The notes: a model not told the origin generated them from the sequence alone. 27,367 nt of DNA from Solirubrobacteraceae bacterium (GCA_025455895.1 JALOLQ010000014.1:1-27367), one strand, 5' to 3'. Positions 15,695 through 23,627 are shown, counted from the stretch's first letter. Numbers and translations: made by a program.

Positions 15695-17156
15695 GACGCT
15701 GCACGACCGGCTCGGAGAGCTGAGCGACCTCGGCGCGGCGGGGGCGCTGGTCGGCTGGGACCGCGAGACGGTCATGCCGCCGGGCGGCGCGGAGGGCCAC
15801 GGCGAGATCCTCGCCACGCTCGAGCGGCTCGCCCACGAGCGGCTCGCCGACCCCGGCCTCGGGCGCCTGCTCGAGGCGGCCACGCAGGCCGGCGGCCAGG
15901 ACGCGGCGATCGCCCGCGTCGTGCGCCGCGACCACGACCGCGCGACGCGGATCCCCGCCGAGCTGACCGCGGAGATCGCGCGCACCACCGCCGCGGCGCT
16001 GCCCGCCTGGATGGAGGCGCGCCGCGACGCGGACTTCGCGCGCTTTCGCCCGCACCTCGAGCGCCAGGTCGAGCTCGCCCGCGCGGTCGCCGCGTGCTTC
16101 CCGGAGGCGGCGCATCCCTACGACGCGCTGCTCGAGGACTACGAGCCCGGCGCGACGACCGCCCAGCTGCGGACCGTGTTCGCGCAGCTCGAGGCGGGGC
16201 TCGTGCCGCTCGTCGAGGCGATCGCGGCGCGCCCGGCGCCGGCGCCGCTCCCGGGGCCGTTCCCGGAGGCCGCCCAGCGCGTGCTCGCGCTCGAGGTCGC
16301 CGCGGCGATGGGCTTCGACGCCGAGCACTGGCGGATGGACGACGCCGTCCACCCGTTCGCCAGCTCGATCACGCCGAGCGACGTGCGCGTCACCTCACGC
16401 TGGGACGAGCAGGACCTCAGCGGGCTGCTTGCGGTGATGCACGAGGTCGGGCACGGCCTCTACGAGGCCGGGGTCGATCCGGCGCTCGCGCGCACGACGC
16501 TCGGCTCCGGCGTCTCGATGGGGATCCACGAGTCGCAGAGCCGGCTGTGGGAGAACCAGGTCGGCCGCTCGCTGCCGTTCTGGCGCCACTGGCATCCGCG
16601 CGCGCGGGAGCTGTTCCCGTCGCTCGCGGGGCTCTCGGCCGAGGACCTGCACCGGGCGCTGAACGTCGTGCACCCGACGCTGATCCGCGTCGAGGCCGAC
16701 GAGGCGACCTACTCGCTGCACGTGATCCTGCGCTTCGAGCTCGAGGTCGCGCTCGTCGAGGGCACGCTCGCCGTCGCCGACCTGCCCGCCGCGTGGAACG
16801 ACCGGATGCGCGAGCTGCTCGGCATCGAGGTGCCCGACGACGCGCACGGCTGCCTCCAGGACGTCCACTGGGCGCACGGCTCGATCGGCTACTTCCCGAC
16901 CTACGCGCTCGGCAACGTCGTCGCCGCGCAGCTCTGGGAGGCCGCCCGCCGCGACCTGCCCGGGCTCGACGACGCCCTCGCCGCCGGCGACTGCGCGCCG
17001 CTGCTGGGCTGGCTGCGCGAGCACGTGCACCGCCACGGGCGGCTGCTCGACCCGCCGGACCTCGTCGAGCGCGCCGCGGGCGGGCCGCTCGACCCGGCGC
17101 CGCTGCTCGCCTACCTGGAGGACAAGTACGGCGCGCTGTACGGGCTGCCGCGTTAG
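15678..17156 (+). CDS. Thermostable-type carboxypeptidase, peptidase family M32
   Basis: The 492-residue enzyme would be a cytosolic zinc metallocarboxypeptidase releasing C-terminal residues from peptides. The zinc motif HEVGH is at residues 255-259, with Glu285 of the HESQSRLWEN motif as third ligand. Other M32 marks are LVGWDRETVMPPGGAEGHGE (about 25-44), HPFASSITPSDVRVTSRW (about 224-241), HPTLIRVEADEATYSLHVILRFELE and DVHWAHGSIGYFPTYALGNV. Length is normal for the family. It starts inside the end of the FAH gene, which suggests translational coupling. Its TAG stop overlaps the TAA stop of the convergent clpP gene in TTAG. M32 enzymes are typically soluble and involved in peptide recycling. 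Confidence 0.95.
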   Translation: MASSPETLHDRLGELSDLGAAGALVGWDRETVMPPGGAEGHGEILATLERLAHERLADPGLGRLLEAATQAGGQDAAIARVVRRDHDRATRIPAELTAEIARTTAAALPAWMEARRDADFARFRPHLERQVELARAVAACFPEAAHPYDALLEDYEPGATTAQLRTVFAQLEAGLVPLVEAIAARPAPAPLPGPFPEAAQRVLALEVAAAMGFDAEHWRMDDAVHPFASSITPSDVRVTSRWDEQDLSGLLAVMHEVGHGLYEAGVDPALARTTLGSGVSMGIHESQSRLWENQVGRSLPFWRHWHPRARELFPSLAGLSAEDLHRALNVVHPTLIRVEADEATYSLHVILRFELEVALVEGTLAVADLPAAWNDRMRELLGIEVPDDAHGCLQDVHWAHGSIGYFPTYALGNVVAAQLWEAARRDLPGLDDALAAGDCAPLLGWLREHVHRHGRLLDPPDLVERAAGGPLDPAPLLAYLEDKYGALYGLPR

Positions 17157-17734
17157 TGCGACTCGAGCACGCGGTCGATCAGGCCGTACTCGACCGCCTG
17201 CTCGGCGGTGAAGAAGCGGTCGCGCTCCATGTCGGCGTGGACCTCCTCGAGCGTCTTGCCGGTGTGGTGCGCGTAGAGCTCGTCGATCTTCGCCCGCGTC
17301 TTGAGGATCTCGTTGGCGTGGATCTCGATGTCCGTCGACTGGCCCTCGAAGCCGGCCGACGGCTGGTGGATGAGGATCCGGCTGTTGGGCAGCGCCATCC
17401 GCTTGCCCTTGGCGCCCGCGGTCAGCAGCAGTGAGCCCATCGACATCGCGATCCCGCAGCAGATCGTCTGCACGTCGGGCTTGATGAACTGCATCGTGTC
17501 GTAGATCGCCATGCCGGCGTAGATCGAGCCGCCGGGCGAGTTGATGTAGATCGCGATGTCCTTGTCCGGGTCCTGCGACTCGAGGTGCAGGAGCTGGGCG
17601 ACGATGAGGTTCGCGATCGTGTCGTCCACGGGCTGGCCGAGGAAGATGATCCGGTCGTTGAGCAGCCGCGAGAAGAGGTCGAACTCGCGGTCCCCGCGGG
17701 AGGTGGACTCGACGACGGTGGGAACGAGGGGCAT
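17153..17734 (-). CDS. clpP: ATP-dependent Clp protease proteolytic subunit
   Basis: This is a full-length, 193-residue ClpP. The catalytic triad is visible: Ser98 in GIAMSMGSLLL, His123 in ILIHQPSAG, and Asp172 in MERDRFFTAEQAVEYGLID. INSPGGSIYAGMAIYDTMQF is the conserved substrate-groove region. The tetradecameric serine protease degrades proteins delivered by ClpX or ClpC. No clpX, tig or second clpP lies within the window on either side. TAGGGT lies 6 nt before the ATG with no ribosome binding site, so the message is probably leaderless. The gene is single and convergent with the M32 carboxypeptidase gene, sharing four stop-codon bases. Confidence 0.97.
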   Translation of the reverse strand: MPLVPTVVESTSRGDREFDLFSRLLNDRIIFLGQPVDDTIANLIVAQLLHLESQDPDKDIAIYINSPGGSIYAGMAIYDTMQFIKPDVQTICCGIAMSMGSLLLTAGAKGKRMALPNSRILIHQPSAGFEGQSTDIEIHANEILKTRAKIDELYAHHTGKTLEEVHADMERDRFFTAEQAVEYGLIDRVLESH

Positions 17735-17740
17735 GGGAGC

Positions 17741-17746
17741 ACCCTA
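17741..17746 (-). promoter_or_regulatory. -10-like TAGGGT of clpP
   Basis: On the minus strand TAGGGT is followed by GCTCCC and the ATG at 17734. The 6-nt gap leaves no space for a leader. Confidence 0.55.
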
Positions 17747-17775
17747 ACAACGGCGCGTCCTCGCCCCCGGACGCA

Positions 17776-17805
17776 CCGAGGGCCCGGCGTGAGCCGGGCC
17801 CTCGG
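17776..17805 (-). terminator. Perfect 13-bp hairpin after the fasciclin gene
   Basis: CCGAGGGCCCGGC (17776-17788) pairs with GCCGGGCCCTCGG (17793-17805) around GTGA. It lies 26 nt past the fasciclin stop and before the clpP promoter. Confidence 0.75.
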
Positions 17806-17831
17806 GTTCCAGACGACGACGTCGGGGGGAC

Positions 17832-18542
17832 TCAGTCGTCGGCGGGGAAGAGCACGTCCATGTCGATCGGGCGCAGCACGCCGGAGATCACCTGGATCGT
17901 CCCGTTGGAGGCGCCGATCGTGCGGCCGTACCAGAGCGGGTTGCTGTCGTTCTTGTCACCGTCGCCGAGGCTCACCCAGCGCACGAAGGGCACGAACGCG
18001 GGGTTGATGCTCGTGCTGAGCAGGCCGCCGACGCTGTCGTTGGCGGTGGCGATGTTCGGGCCGAACGAGCGCGAGCGCAGGTTCGTGATGTTCTCGCCCG
18101 AGACGTGGTAGAGCACCGTCTGCTTCAGCGCCGCGGCGCCCGGGATGCCCGTGTTGTTGAGGTTGGAGCTGCCGGCGACCGTGAGCAGCGTCTGGAGGGT
18201 CTGCGCCTCGCTCAGCCGCCACCACGGCGTGTTCGTGATGTCGGCGACGAGCTGCTGGAACGCGCGGTCGTTCGGGGCGAAGACCGTGGCCGAATCGAGG
18301 CCGGAGCCGCCGGGCCCGTCGTCCTTCAGCGCGCCGTCCAGGCCGAGCGCGACGACCGCGTTGGCGAGGATGTCGAAGTCGTACCAGTTCTTGTCGGTGG
18401 CGTTGCCGCCGTTGTCGCCGAGGCTGGCGGCGGCGGTCGCGAACAGCGAGTTCGGGGTGTCGCTCGCGCTGGCCTGCGCGGCGGCGGGCAGGGCGCCGGC
18501 GGCGAGCGCGGTGGCGGCCATCAGGCCGAGGAGACGCTTCAT
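17832..18542 (-). CDS. Secreted fasciclin (FAS1) domain protein
   Basis: The 236-residue protein starts at the ATG at 18542 (AAAGGA lies 8 nt upstream) with a signal peptide, MKRLLGLMAATALAAGALPA, cut near AQA. One FAS1 domain follows: FDILANAVVALGLDGAL (about 56-72), DSATVFAPNDRAFQQLVADI (the conserved H1-type box), LKQTVLYHVSGENITNL, and GTIQVISGVLRPIDMDVLFP (the H2-type box). FAS1 proteins are extracellular adhesion or ligand-binding modules. Compared with a minimal FAS1 domain, inserts are present (NGGNATDKNWYDF, GDGDKNDSNPLWYG). No membrane anchor is visible. An in-frame ATG at 18560 would add six residues but has no ribosome binding site. A hairpin terminator follows. Confidence 0.92.
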   Translation of the reverse strand: MKRLLGLMAATALAAGALPAAAQASASDTPNSLFATAAASLGDNGGNATDKNWYDFDILANAVVALGLDGALKDDGPGGSGLDSATVFAPNDRAFQQLVADITNTPWWRLSEAQTLQTLLTVAGSSNLNNTGIPGAAALKQTVLYHVSGENITNLRSRSFGPNIATANDSVGGLLSTSINPAFVPFVRWVSLGDGDKNDSNPLWYGRTIGASNGTIQVISGVLRPIDMDVLFPADD

Positions 18543-18672
18543 GGTGGGAGTCCTTTGCATCGGAGGGTGGAGGAGTGCCTCGGAGGAGGAAGCACGACGA
18601 TCGGTGTCGGGCTCTCCTACGTGCCCCTCGTCCGGGCCGGTTGACCGAGGTCCCGTCTGGGCGCGTCGGCGC

Positions 18673-19184
18673 TCAGGCCGGCGCGTAGGTGAGCTTGACG
18701 AGCCCGCCTGCGTACGCGCGCTCGCGCACGAGCCGCAGCGACGTACGCCGTGAGGCGCCGGCGAAGAGCGGCACGCCCGCGCCGAGCAGCACCGGGATCA
18801 CGGTGAGCGTCAGCTCGTCCACGAGCCCGGCCGCGAGGAACGCGCGCACGCGAGGTACACGTCGCCGGGCGCCGCGGCCTGCACGGCCGCGAGCAGCTCC
18901 GCGGGCGTCCCGCGCACCGCACGCACGCCCGGCGCCACCGGCTCGAGCGGCCGCGTCGTGGCCACGAACACCGGGGTGTCCCCGTACGGCCAGGGCCCGT
19001 CGAACCCGGCGACGACGTCGTACGTGGTGCGCCCCATGAGCAGCGCCGACGACGCCGCGAGGAACGCCTCGAAGCCGAGGTCCTCGCCCGCGCGCGGCTC
19101 CGGGAGCCACGCGAGGTCGCCGTCCGGGCCGGCGATGAACCCGTCGAGCGAGCAGGCGAGGAAGATGCGCACGCGGCCGGCCAT
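18673..19184 (-). pseudogene. RibD C-terminal / dihydrofolate reductase-like protein, frameshifted
   Basis: The ATG at 19184 opens MAGRVRIFLACSLDGFIAGP with DGDLAWLP, then FLAASSALLMGRTTYDVV, DTPVFVATTRPLE and APGDVYLA. This is a clear RibD_C/DHFR-like N-terminus of the actinobacterial 'dihydrofolate reductase family protein' type. Around 18848-18858 the reading moves to another frame: RAFLAAGLVDELTLTVIPVL, then LGAGVPLFAGASRRTSLRLV and KLTYAPA with a stop at 18673. Family members normally have about six residues (D.GG..V-like) between DVYL and RAFL. Here only 5 nt separate the two, so about 13 nt appear to be missing. Unshifted, the protein would be about 175 residues, the normal length. It is either a recent null mutation or an assembly error. 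Confidence 0.8.
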
Positions 19185-19190
19185 GGGCTC

Positions 19191-19200
19191 ACGGTAGCCT
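19191..19200. promoter_or_regulatory. Overlapping divergent -10 elements sharing one TA
   Basis: The ten bases ACGGTAGCCT contain TAGCCT on the plus strand (19195-19200), followed by 7 nt and the GTG at 19208. They also contain TACCGT on the minus strand (19196-19191), followed by 6 nt and the ATG at 19184. The two -10-like hexamers use the same TA pair at 19195-19196. Confidence 0.55.
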
Positions 19201-19207
19201 CGCGCTC

Positions 19208-20137
19208 GTGGCCGGAGCCGACCGGGAGGAGCCCGCGGGCGCGGCCGGGGGCCGCGGCACCGCCGTGCTCGATCCCGTCCCGCCGGCGCTGCTCGTGCTG
19301 GCCGGGGCGACCTCGGTCCAGTTCGGCGCCGCGCTCGCCGCGACGCTCTTCGACGATCTCGGCCCCGGGGGCGCGTCGCTGCTGCGCGTCGGCCTGGCGG
19401 CGGTCGTCCTGTGGGTCATGTGGCGCCCGCGCCCGGGCGCCCACCCGCGCGAGCACGTGCGCCTCGCCGTCCTCTTCGGGCTCGTGCTCGGCGGGATGAA
19501 CCTGTGCTTCTACGAGGCGCTCGACCGGATCCCGCTCGGCGTCGCGGTGACGATCGAGTTCATCGGGCCGATCGGCCTGGCGACGCTGCTCTCGCGCCGC
19601 CCGGTCGACTTCGCCTGGGTCGGGCTGGCGATCACCGGGATCGTGCTGCTCGCGCGCCCGTGGTCGGCCGAGGACGCGCTCGACCCCGTCGGTGTCGCGC
19701 TCGTCCTCGCCGCGGCGGTGTTCTGGGCGCTCTACATCGTGCTCGCCCAGCGCGCCGGGCGCGTCTTCGACGGCGGGCAGGGGCTGGCGATCGCGATGGT
19801 CGCGGCCACGCTCGTCACGCTGCCCCCCGGGGTCGTCGAGGCGGGGACCGCCCTCTTCGGCCCCGAGGCGCTCGCGCTCGGCTTCACCGTCGCGCTGCTC
19901 TCGTCGGTGATCCCCTACTCGCTGGAGACCGAGGCGCTGCGGCGGATGCCGGCGCGGGTCTTCGGCGTGCTCATGAGCCTCGAGCCGGCGCTCGCGGCGC
20001 TCGCCGGCTTCCTCGTGCTCGGGCAGACGCTCGACGCGCTCGGGATCGCCGCGGTGGCGCTCGTGGTCACCGCGAGCATCGGCGTCACGCGGACGGCCGA
20101 GCGGACCCCGCCGCCCGAGGCCGTGATCGAGGCGTGA
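19208..20137 (+). CDS. EamA-family transporter (RhtA-like exporter)
   Basis: The 309-residue integral membrane protein has about ten hydrophobic helices in two EamA halves. Distinctive motifs are LGGMNLCFYEALDRIPLGVA with VTIEFIGPIG (about 96-125) and SSVIPYSLETEALRRMPARV with FGVLMSLEPALAALAGF (about 235-271). These resemble the threonine/homoserine exporter RhtA subgroup of the drug/metabolite transporter superfamily. A polar N-terminus of about 22 residues precedes helix 1. The GTG start is supported by TAGCCT 7 nt upstream in the 23-nt gap to the divergent reductase-like gene. The actual substrate is unknown; export of amino acids or related small metabolites is a family-based inference. 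Confidence 0.92.
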   Translation: MAGADREEPAGAAGGRGTAVLDPVPPALLVLAGATSVQFGAALAATLFDDLGPGGASLLRVGLAAVVLWVMWRPRPGAHPREHVRLAVLFGLVLGGMNLCFYEALDRIPLGVAVTIEFIGPIGLATLLSRRPVDFAWVGLAITGIVLLARPWSAEDALDPVGVALVLAAAVFWALYIVLAQRAGRVFDGGQGLAIAMVAATLVTLPPGVVEAGTALFGPEALALGFTVALLSSVIPYSLETEALRRMPARVFGVLMSLEPALAALAGFLVLGQTLDALGIAAVALVVTASIGVTRTAERTPPPEAVIEA

Positions 20138-20186
20138 GGCGCCGAGCGGCATCCCGGCGCGGCCGGTCCGTCAGACTGCGGCGCGC

Positions 20187-20759
20187 ATGTTCGGCCTGAA
20201 CCTGCCCAACTTCCTGACGGTGCTGCGCATCCTGCTCGTGCCGGTGCTCGTCGTCGTGCTGCTCGGGGCCGGCGGGGACGCGAGCGACGTGCTGGCCGCG
20301 GTCGTCTTCGCGATCGCCTCGCTCACCGACGCGATCGACGGCTGGATCGCGCGCTCGCGCGAGCAGATCACGACCTTCGGCAAGCTCATGGACCCGGTCG
20401 CCGACAAGCTGCTCGTGATCGCGGCGCTGCTGTCGCTCGTCTCGCTCGACCGCCTGGAGGCGTGGGTCGCGATGGTGATCATCGCGCGCGAGTTCGCGGT
20501 CACCGTGGCGCGGCTCCAGGCGCGCAACGAGGGCGTGGTGATCGCCGCGAACTGGTGGGGCAAGGCGAAGACCGCGGTGCAGGTGCTGACGATCTTCCTG
20601 CTGATCCTCTTCGACCCGTCGCCCGCATGGCTCGATGTGCTCGTCTACGCGATGGTCGGGGTGACGGTGGCCAGCGGGATCGACTACTTCTTCGGCATGC
20701 GCCGGCTGCTGCGCGAGGCCGAGTCGCGCCGCGCCGCCCGCACGGAGGCCTCGCGATGA
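20187..20759 (+). CDS. pgsA: CDP-diacylglycerol-glycerol-3-phosphate 3-phosphatidyltransferase (PgsA-type)
   Basis: The 190-residue membrane enzyme would make phosphatidylglycerophosphate or a closely related phospholipid from CDP-diacylglycerol. The CDP-alcohol phosphatidyltransferase signature D-x2-DG-x2-AR-x8-G-x3-D-x3-D is complete at Asp48, Asp51-Gly52, Ala55-Arg56, Gly65, Asp69 and Asp73. The start LNLPNFLTVLRILLVPVLV is typical of PgsA, and the helices at about 75-90, 92-107 and 125-170 fit. Its TGA overlaps the ATG of the next gene in ATGA, so the two are translationally coupled. Actinobacteria often have several paralogues (pgsA, cls-like, pis), so the exact acceptor alcohol is the main uncertainty. 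Confidence 0.88.
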   Translation: MFGLNLPNFLTVLRILLVPVLVVVLLGAGGDASDVLAAVVFAIASLTDAIDGWIARSREQITTFGKLMDPVADKLLVIAALLSLVSLDRLEAWVAMVIIAREFAVTVARLQARNEGVVIAANWWGKAKTAVQVLTIFLLILFDPSPAWLDVLVYAMVGVTVASGIDYFFGMRRLLREAESRRAARTEASR

Positions 20760-21169
20760 AGTGGCTGATGGCGCTCGCGGCGCTCGTGGCCGCCGCGTCG
20801 ATCACCGTCGCGGTGGTCGTCGTCGTGCGCGAGCGCGATCCGGTGCCCGACGAGATCCGGGCCTGCCTGGACGAGGCGGGCCTGTCGCTCGCGCGCTCGT
20901 CCGAGGCGCTCGGCGTGGCGCGGGTGGACGCCACCGGCGGGACCCTGAAGCCCGTGCGCCGCTGGGACTGGGGGCGCACCGCGGGCGTCCTGCTCCAGGC
21001 GCCCGAGCGCGACTACGCGGTGCTCGCGCTCTGGAACGCGGACACGCCGTCACTGGCCCGCGGGGACGTCGGGCGCCGCGTCTACAGCGCCCCGTCGAAG
21101 TTCCCGGCCGTGGCGATCCAGGTGCCGCGCAGCGACCGGCTGGTCGCCTGCGCCGAGCGCCAGGGCTGA
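20756..21169 (+). CDS. Small membrane-anchored protein coupled to pgsA
   Basis: The 137-residue protein has one N-terminal hydrophobic helix (MKWLMALAALVAAASITVAV VVVV, residues 1-24) and then a soluble domain probably outside the membrane. That domain begins ERDPVPDEIRACLDEAGLSLA and continues with RRWDWGRTAGVLLQAPERDYAVLALWNADTPSL and VACAERQG at the end. Two Cys (about residues 39 and 133) could form a disulphide. I do not recognise the family. The ATGA overlap with pgsA suggests co-translation and perhaps a role linked to phospholipid synthesis, but nothing in the sequence shows it. The next gene, folE2, is convergent, with only 4 nt between the stops. Confidence 0.8.
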   Translation: MKWLMALAALVAAASITVAVVVVVRERDPVPDEIRACLDEAGLSLARSSEALGVARVDATGGTLKPVRRWDWGRTAGVLLQAPERDYAVLALWNADTPSLARGDVGRRVYSAPSKFPAVAIQVPRSDRLVACAERQG

Positions 21170-21173
21170 CGGC

Positions 21174-22169
21174 TCAGGCCTCGGCGTCGAGCCACTCGCG
21201 CATCGTCGTGTGGCGGGTCACGTGCTCGCCCGCCGTGACCTCGGCGCGCAGCTCGCCGAGCAGCCCGAAGCGCTCGGCGACGACGTTGTGCTGGTGGATC
21301 GTCTCGAGGTTCTCCTGGCGCGCCATGACGAACGTTCCCTCGCCGAGCCCGGCGTAGCGCTCGACGACCGCCTTGACCATCTCGCGCACGCAGTCCTCGA
21401 CGAAGCGCGGGCGGCGGTGGGCCTTCTCGACGACGCTGCCCTCGTCGCTGCGCTTCATCAGCTCGTAGATCTCGCTGGACATCGAGCCCTCGACGATCGC
21501 CACGAGATCCTGCGCGTCGAGCGGCACGGCGTTGCCCTCGATCGAGCCGAGGTAGAGCGTCCCGAGCCCGCGCTGGTTGTGCGTGGCGACCGGCACCGCC
21601 TCGAGGATCCGCTCGATCTCCTCGGCCGAGAAGCCCTCGCCGGTCAGCCGCTCGCGCGCGCGGCCGGCGACGAGCTCCTGCGCGCACGGGCAGGCGGTCA
21701 TCCCCTGCGCGGCGACGCCGGTGATCCGGCGCGTGCCGCGCTCGGAGGCCACCGCGATGCCGTGGAGGGTGTACATCTCCTGCGTCGTGATGCCCGAGAC
21801 GGGGGCGGGCTTGTGCTCGGGGTAGCGCGCCTCGATCGCGACCTCGGCGCGCCGCGCGCCCTGGCGGTCGCGCACGGTCTCGGCGATCTGCTGGGCGAGG
21901 TCCTCGCAGCGGAAGGCCGACCCGCCGACGACGACCTCGCCGATCGCGTCGTTGACGACCTCCTCGAAGCGCGACATGTGCGCGCCCTTCTGCTCGGGCC
22001 CGAGATCGACGAAGCATTCGAGCCGCGCGTGGTAGGGCTGCTCGGCGCCGGGCGGCCCGACGCGGATCACCTTCTCCACGCCGGTGACGCCGACGCGCGA
22101 GAGCGAGACGGTGATCTGCGGGACGCGGTTCTGGACGTCCGGCGAGCTGGCGAGCGAGGAGGGCTCCAT
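21174..22169 (-). CDS. folE2: GTP cyclohydrolase FolE2 (type IB)
   Basis: The 331-residue enzyme opens GTP to 7,8-dihydroneopterin triphosphate, the first step of folate synthesis. Type IB features are VQNRVPQITVSLSRVGVTGV near the start, CFVDLGPEQKGAHMSRFEE (about 52-70), SGITTQEMYTLHG, and the GVAAQGMTACPCAQE motif with Cys160 and Cys162. NQRGLGTLYLG, FVEDCVREMVKAVVERY and ARQENLETIHQHNVVAERFG also fit. I chose the ATG at 22169 because GGAAGGA lies 9 nt upstream and the family N-terminus (SSPDVQNRVPQI) follows; a longer in-frame reading from 22244 would cross the promoter. TATCCT (minus strand, 22204-22199) is the likely -10. FolE2 often replaces zinc-dependent FolE; whether this genome also has FolE cannot be seen. 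Confidence 0.95.
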   Translation of the reverse strand: MEPSSLASSPDVQNRVPQITVSLSRVGVTGVEKVIRVGPPGAEQPYHARLECFVDLGPEQKGAHMSRFEEVVNDAIGEVVVGGSAFRCEDLAQQIAETVRDRQGARRAEVAIEARYPEHKPAPVSGITTQEMYTLHGIAVASERGTRRITGVAAQGMTACPCAQELVAGRARERLTGEGFSAEEIERILEAVPVATHNQRGLGTLYLGSIEGNAVPLDAQDLVAIVEGSMSSEIYELMKRSDEGSVVEKAHRRPRFVEDCVREMVKAVVERYAGLGEGTFVMARQENLETIHQHNVVAERFGLLGELRAEVTAGEHVTRHTTMREWLDAEA

Positions 22170-22198
22170 GGCGAGCGGTCCTTCCGGGTGGGTCGTCG

Positions 22199-22204
22199 AG
22201 GATA
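22199..22204 (-). promoter_or_regulatory. -10-like TATCCT of folE2
   Basis: On the minus strand TATCCT lies 29 nt before the ATG at 22169, giving a leader of about 22 nt that contains GGAAGGA. Confidence 0.5.
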
Positions 22205-22234
22205 TGGGTTCGGTGCGGCCGGGGCCGCTTGTGC

Positions 22235-22240
22235 TATCAA
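22235..22240 (+). promoter_or_regulatory. Extended -10 (TGC-TATCAA) of the sigma factor gene, followed by a leader of about 170 nt
   Basis: TGCTATCAAT in an AT-richer patch is the best promoter candidate for rpoD. The start codon at 22416 would then follow an untranslated leader of about 170 nt. The leader contains a small hairpin (CGCGAC 22305-22310, GAGT, GTCGCG 22315-22320) and several GGAG/GAGG stretches. No known riboswitch class is recognised. Confidence 0.45.
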
Positions 22241-22415
22241 TCACGCACTTTTCGGCTGCAGGCCCCTCCGTCTACGAGCGAGAGGACAGCAAGGCTCAGC
22301 CCTTCGCGACGAGTGTCGCGGTCGCAGGTCCGCACGTGAGGTACCAAGGAGTTCGGGGAGGGGGGTCGGCCCGTGGGGAGGGCGGCCCTGCAAGGTCTCG
22401 CGAAGGATCGAGGGA

Positions 22416-23585
22416 GTGAGCACCACCAAAGCTGAGGGGCTGTTGGCCGACGATGCGCCGATCTGGGAGCTCGACGAGCTGCGCCAGCTCGTCGCGGACG
22501 GCCAGGAGCGGGGATACCTGACGATCGAGCAGGTCACGGCCTGCCTGGAGGAGGTCGACGTCACGAAGGACCAGGTGCACGAGCTGCACGGGCACCTGGA
22601 GGAGCTCGGCGTGGATCTGCTCGCCGAGACGCCGAGCGGCGCGCCCGGGCTCGGCGCACCCGAGCCGCCGATCACCGAGGGCCCGCCGGTCCCGCCGGAG
22701 CCGGCGGCCGAGCGCGCCCCGGACAAGCGCAAGAAGCCCGAGGTCGACCTCACGGTCGAGCCGAGCCTCGATTCGCTGCGGCTCTACCTGCGCTCGATCG
22801 GGCGCGTCCAGCTGCTCACCGCCGCCCAGGAGGTGGAGCTCGCGCAGCGCATCGAGCGCGGTGACATGCTGGCCAAGCAGCAGATGGTCGAGGCGAACCT
22901 GCGCCTGGTGGTCTCGATCGCCAAGGGCTACCTCGGCCGCGGCCTGACGTTCCTGGACCTCATCCAGGAGGGCTCGCTCGGCCTGATCCGCGCGGTCGAG
23001 AAGTTCGACTACCGCCGCGGCTACAAGTTCTCGACCTACGCGACGTGGTGGATCCGCCAGGCGGTCACGCGCGCGATCGCCGACAAGGGCCGCACGATCC
23101 GCATCCCGGTCCACATGGTCGAGAAGCTCAACAAGGTCGTCCACGTCGAGCGCCAGCTCGTCCAGCAGCTCGGGCGCGAGCCCACGCCGGAGGAGATCGC
23201 GCGCGAGCTCGACTGCACCCAGCGCGAGGTGCGCGACATCCTGCGCATGAGCCAGCAGCCGATCTCGCTCGAGAAGCCGATCGGCGACGAGGAGGAGTCC
23301 GAGCTGGGCGACTTCGTGGAGGATCAGACGGCCGAGTCGCCGTTCGAGCTGGCCTCGGAGAACCTGCGCAAGGAGAACGTGCAGCGCGCGCTCCAGGCGC
23401 TGCCCGCGCGCGAGCGCGAGGTGATCGAGATGCGCTTCGGGCTCACGGGCGAGCGCCCGCGCACGCTCGAGGAGGTCGGCCGCGCGTTCAGCGTCACGCG
23501 CGAGCGGATCCGCCAGATCGAGAACCACACGCTGAAGAAGCTCGAGTCGCTGCCCGAGGCGCAGCGGCTGCGCGACGCCTGCTGA
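22416..23585 (+). CDS. rpoD: Primary RNA polymerase sigma factor (RpoD/SigA type)
   Basis: The 389-residue sigma-70 factor starts at a GTG with GAAGGA 8 nt upstream. A region 1.1-like helical domain at about 16-70 (WELDELRQLVADGQERGYLT) precedes a Pro/Glu linker. Region 1.2 (DSLRLYLRSIGRVQLLTAAQ) starts at about 119. Region 2 follows: NLRLVVSIAKGYLGRGLTFL and DLIQEGSLGLIRAVEKFDYR, then GYKFSTYATWWIRQAVTRAI for -10 recognition. Region 3 is IPVHMVEKLNK and EEIARELDCT. Region 4 is ALPAREREVIEMRFGL, TLEEVGRAFSVTRERIRQIE and LKKLESLPEAQRL. The exact region 2.4 and 4.2 signatures and the N-terminal domain mark it as a primary or primary-like factor; it lacks a long non-conserved region. A hairpin terminator follows. 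Confidence 0.95.
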   Translation: MSTTKAEGLLADDAPIWELDELRQLVADGQERGYLTIEQVTACLEEVDVTKDQVHELHGHLEELGVDLLAETPSGAPGLGAPEPPITEGPPVPPEPAAERAPDKRKKPEVDLTVEPSLDSLRLYLRSIGRVQLLTAAQEVELAQRIERGDMLAKQQMVEANLRLVVSIAKGYLGRGLTFLDLIQEGSLGLIRAVEKFDYRRGYKFSTYATWWIRQAVTRAIADKGRTIRIPVHMVEKLNKVVHVERQLVQQLGREPTPEEIARELDCTQREVRDILRMSQQPISLEKPIGDEEESELGDFVEDQTAESPFELASENLRKENVQRALQALPAREREVIEMRFGLTGERPRTLEEVGRAFSVTRERIRQIENHTLKKLESLPEAQRLRDAC

Positions 23586-23627
23586 GGGCGCCGCGCGCAA
23601 GACGTCTCAGGGAGACGGAGAGGGAAC

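Noticed and set aside
22170..22244. Upstream in-frame start for FolE2
   Set aside because: The extension crosses the TATCCT promoter hexamer and GGAAGGA, and the family N-terminus begins just after the ATG at 22169.
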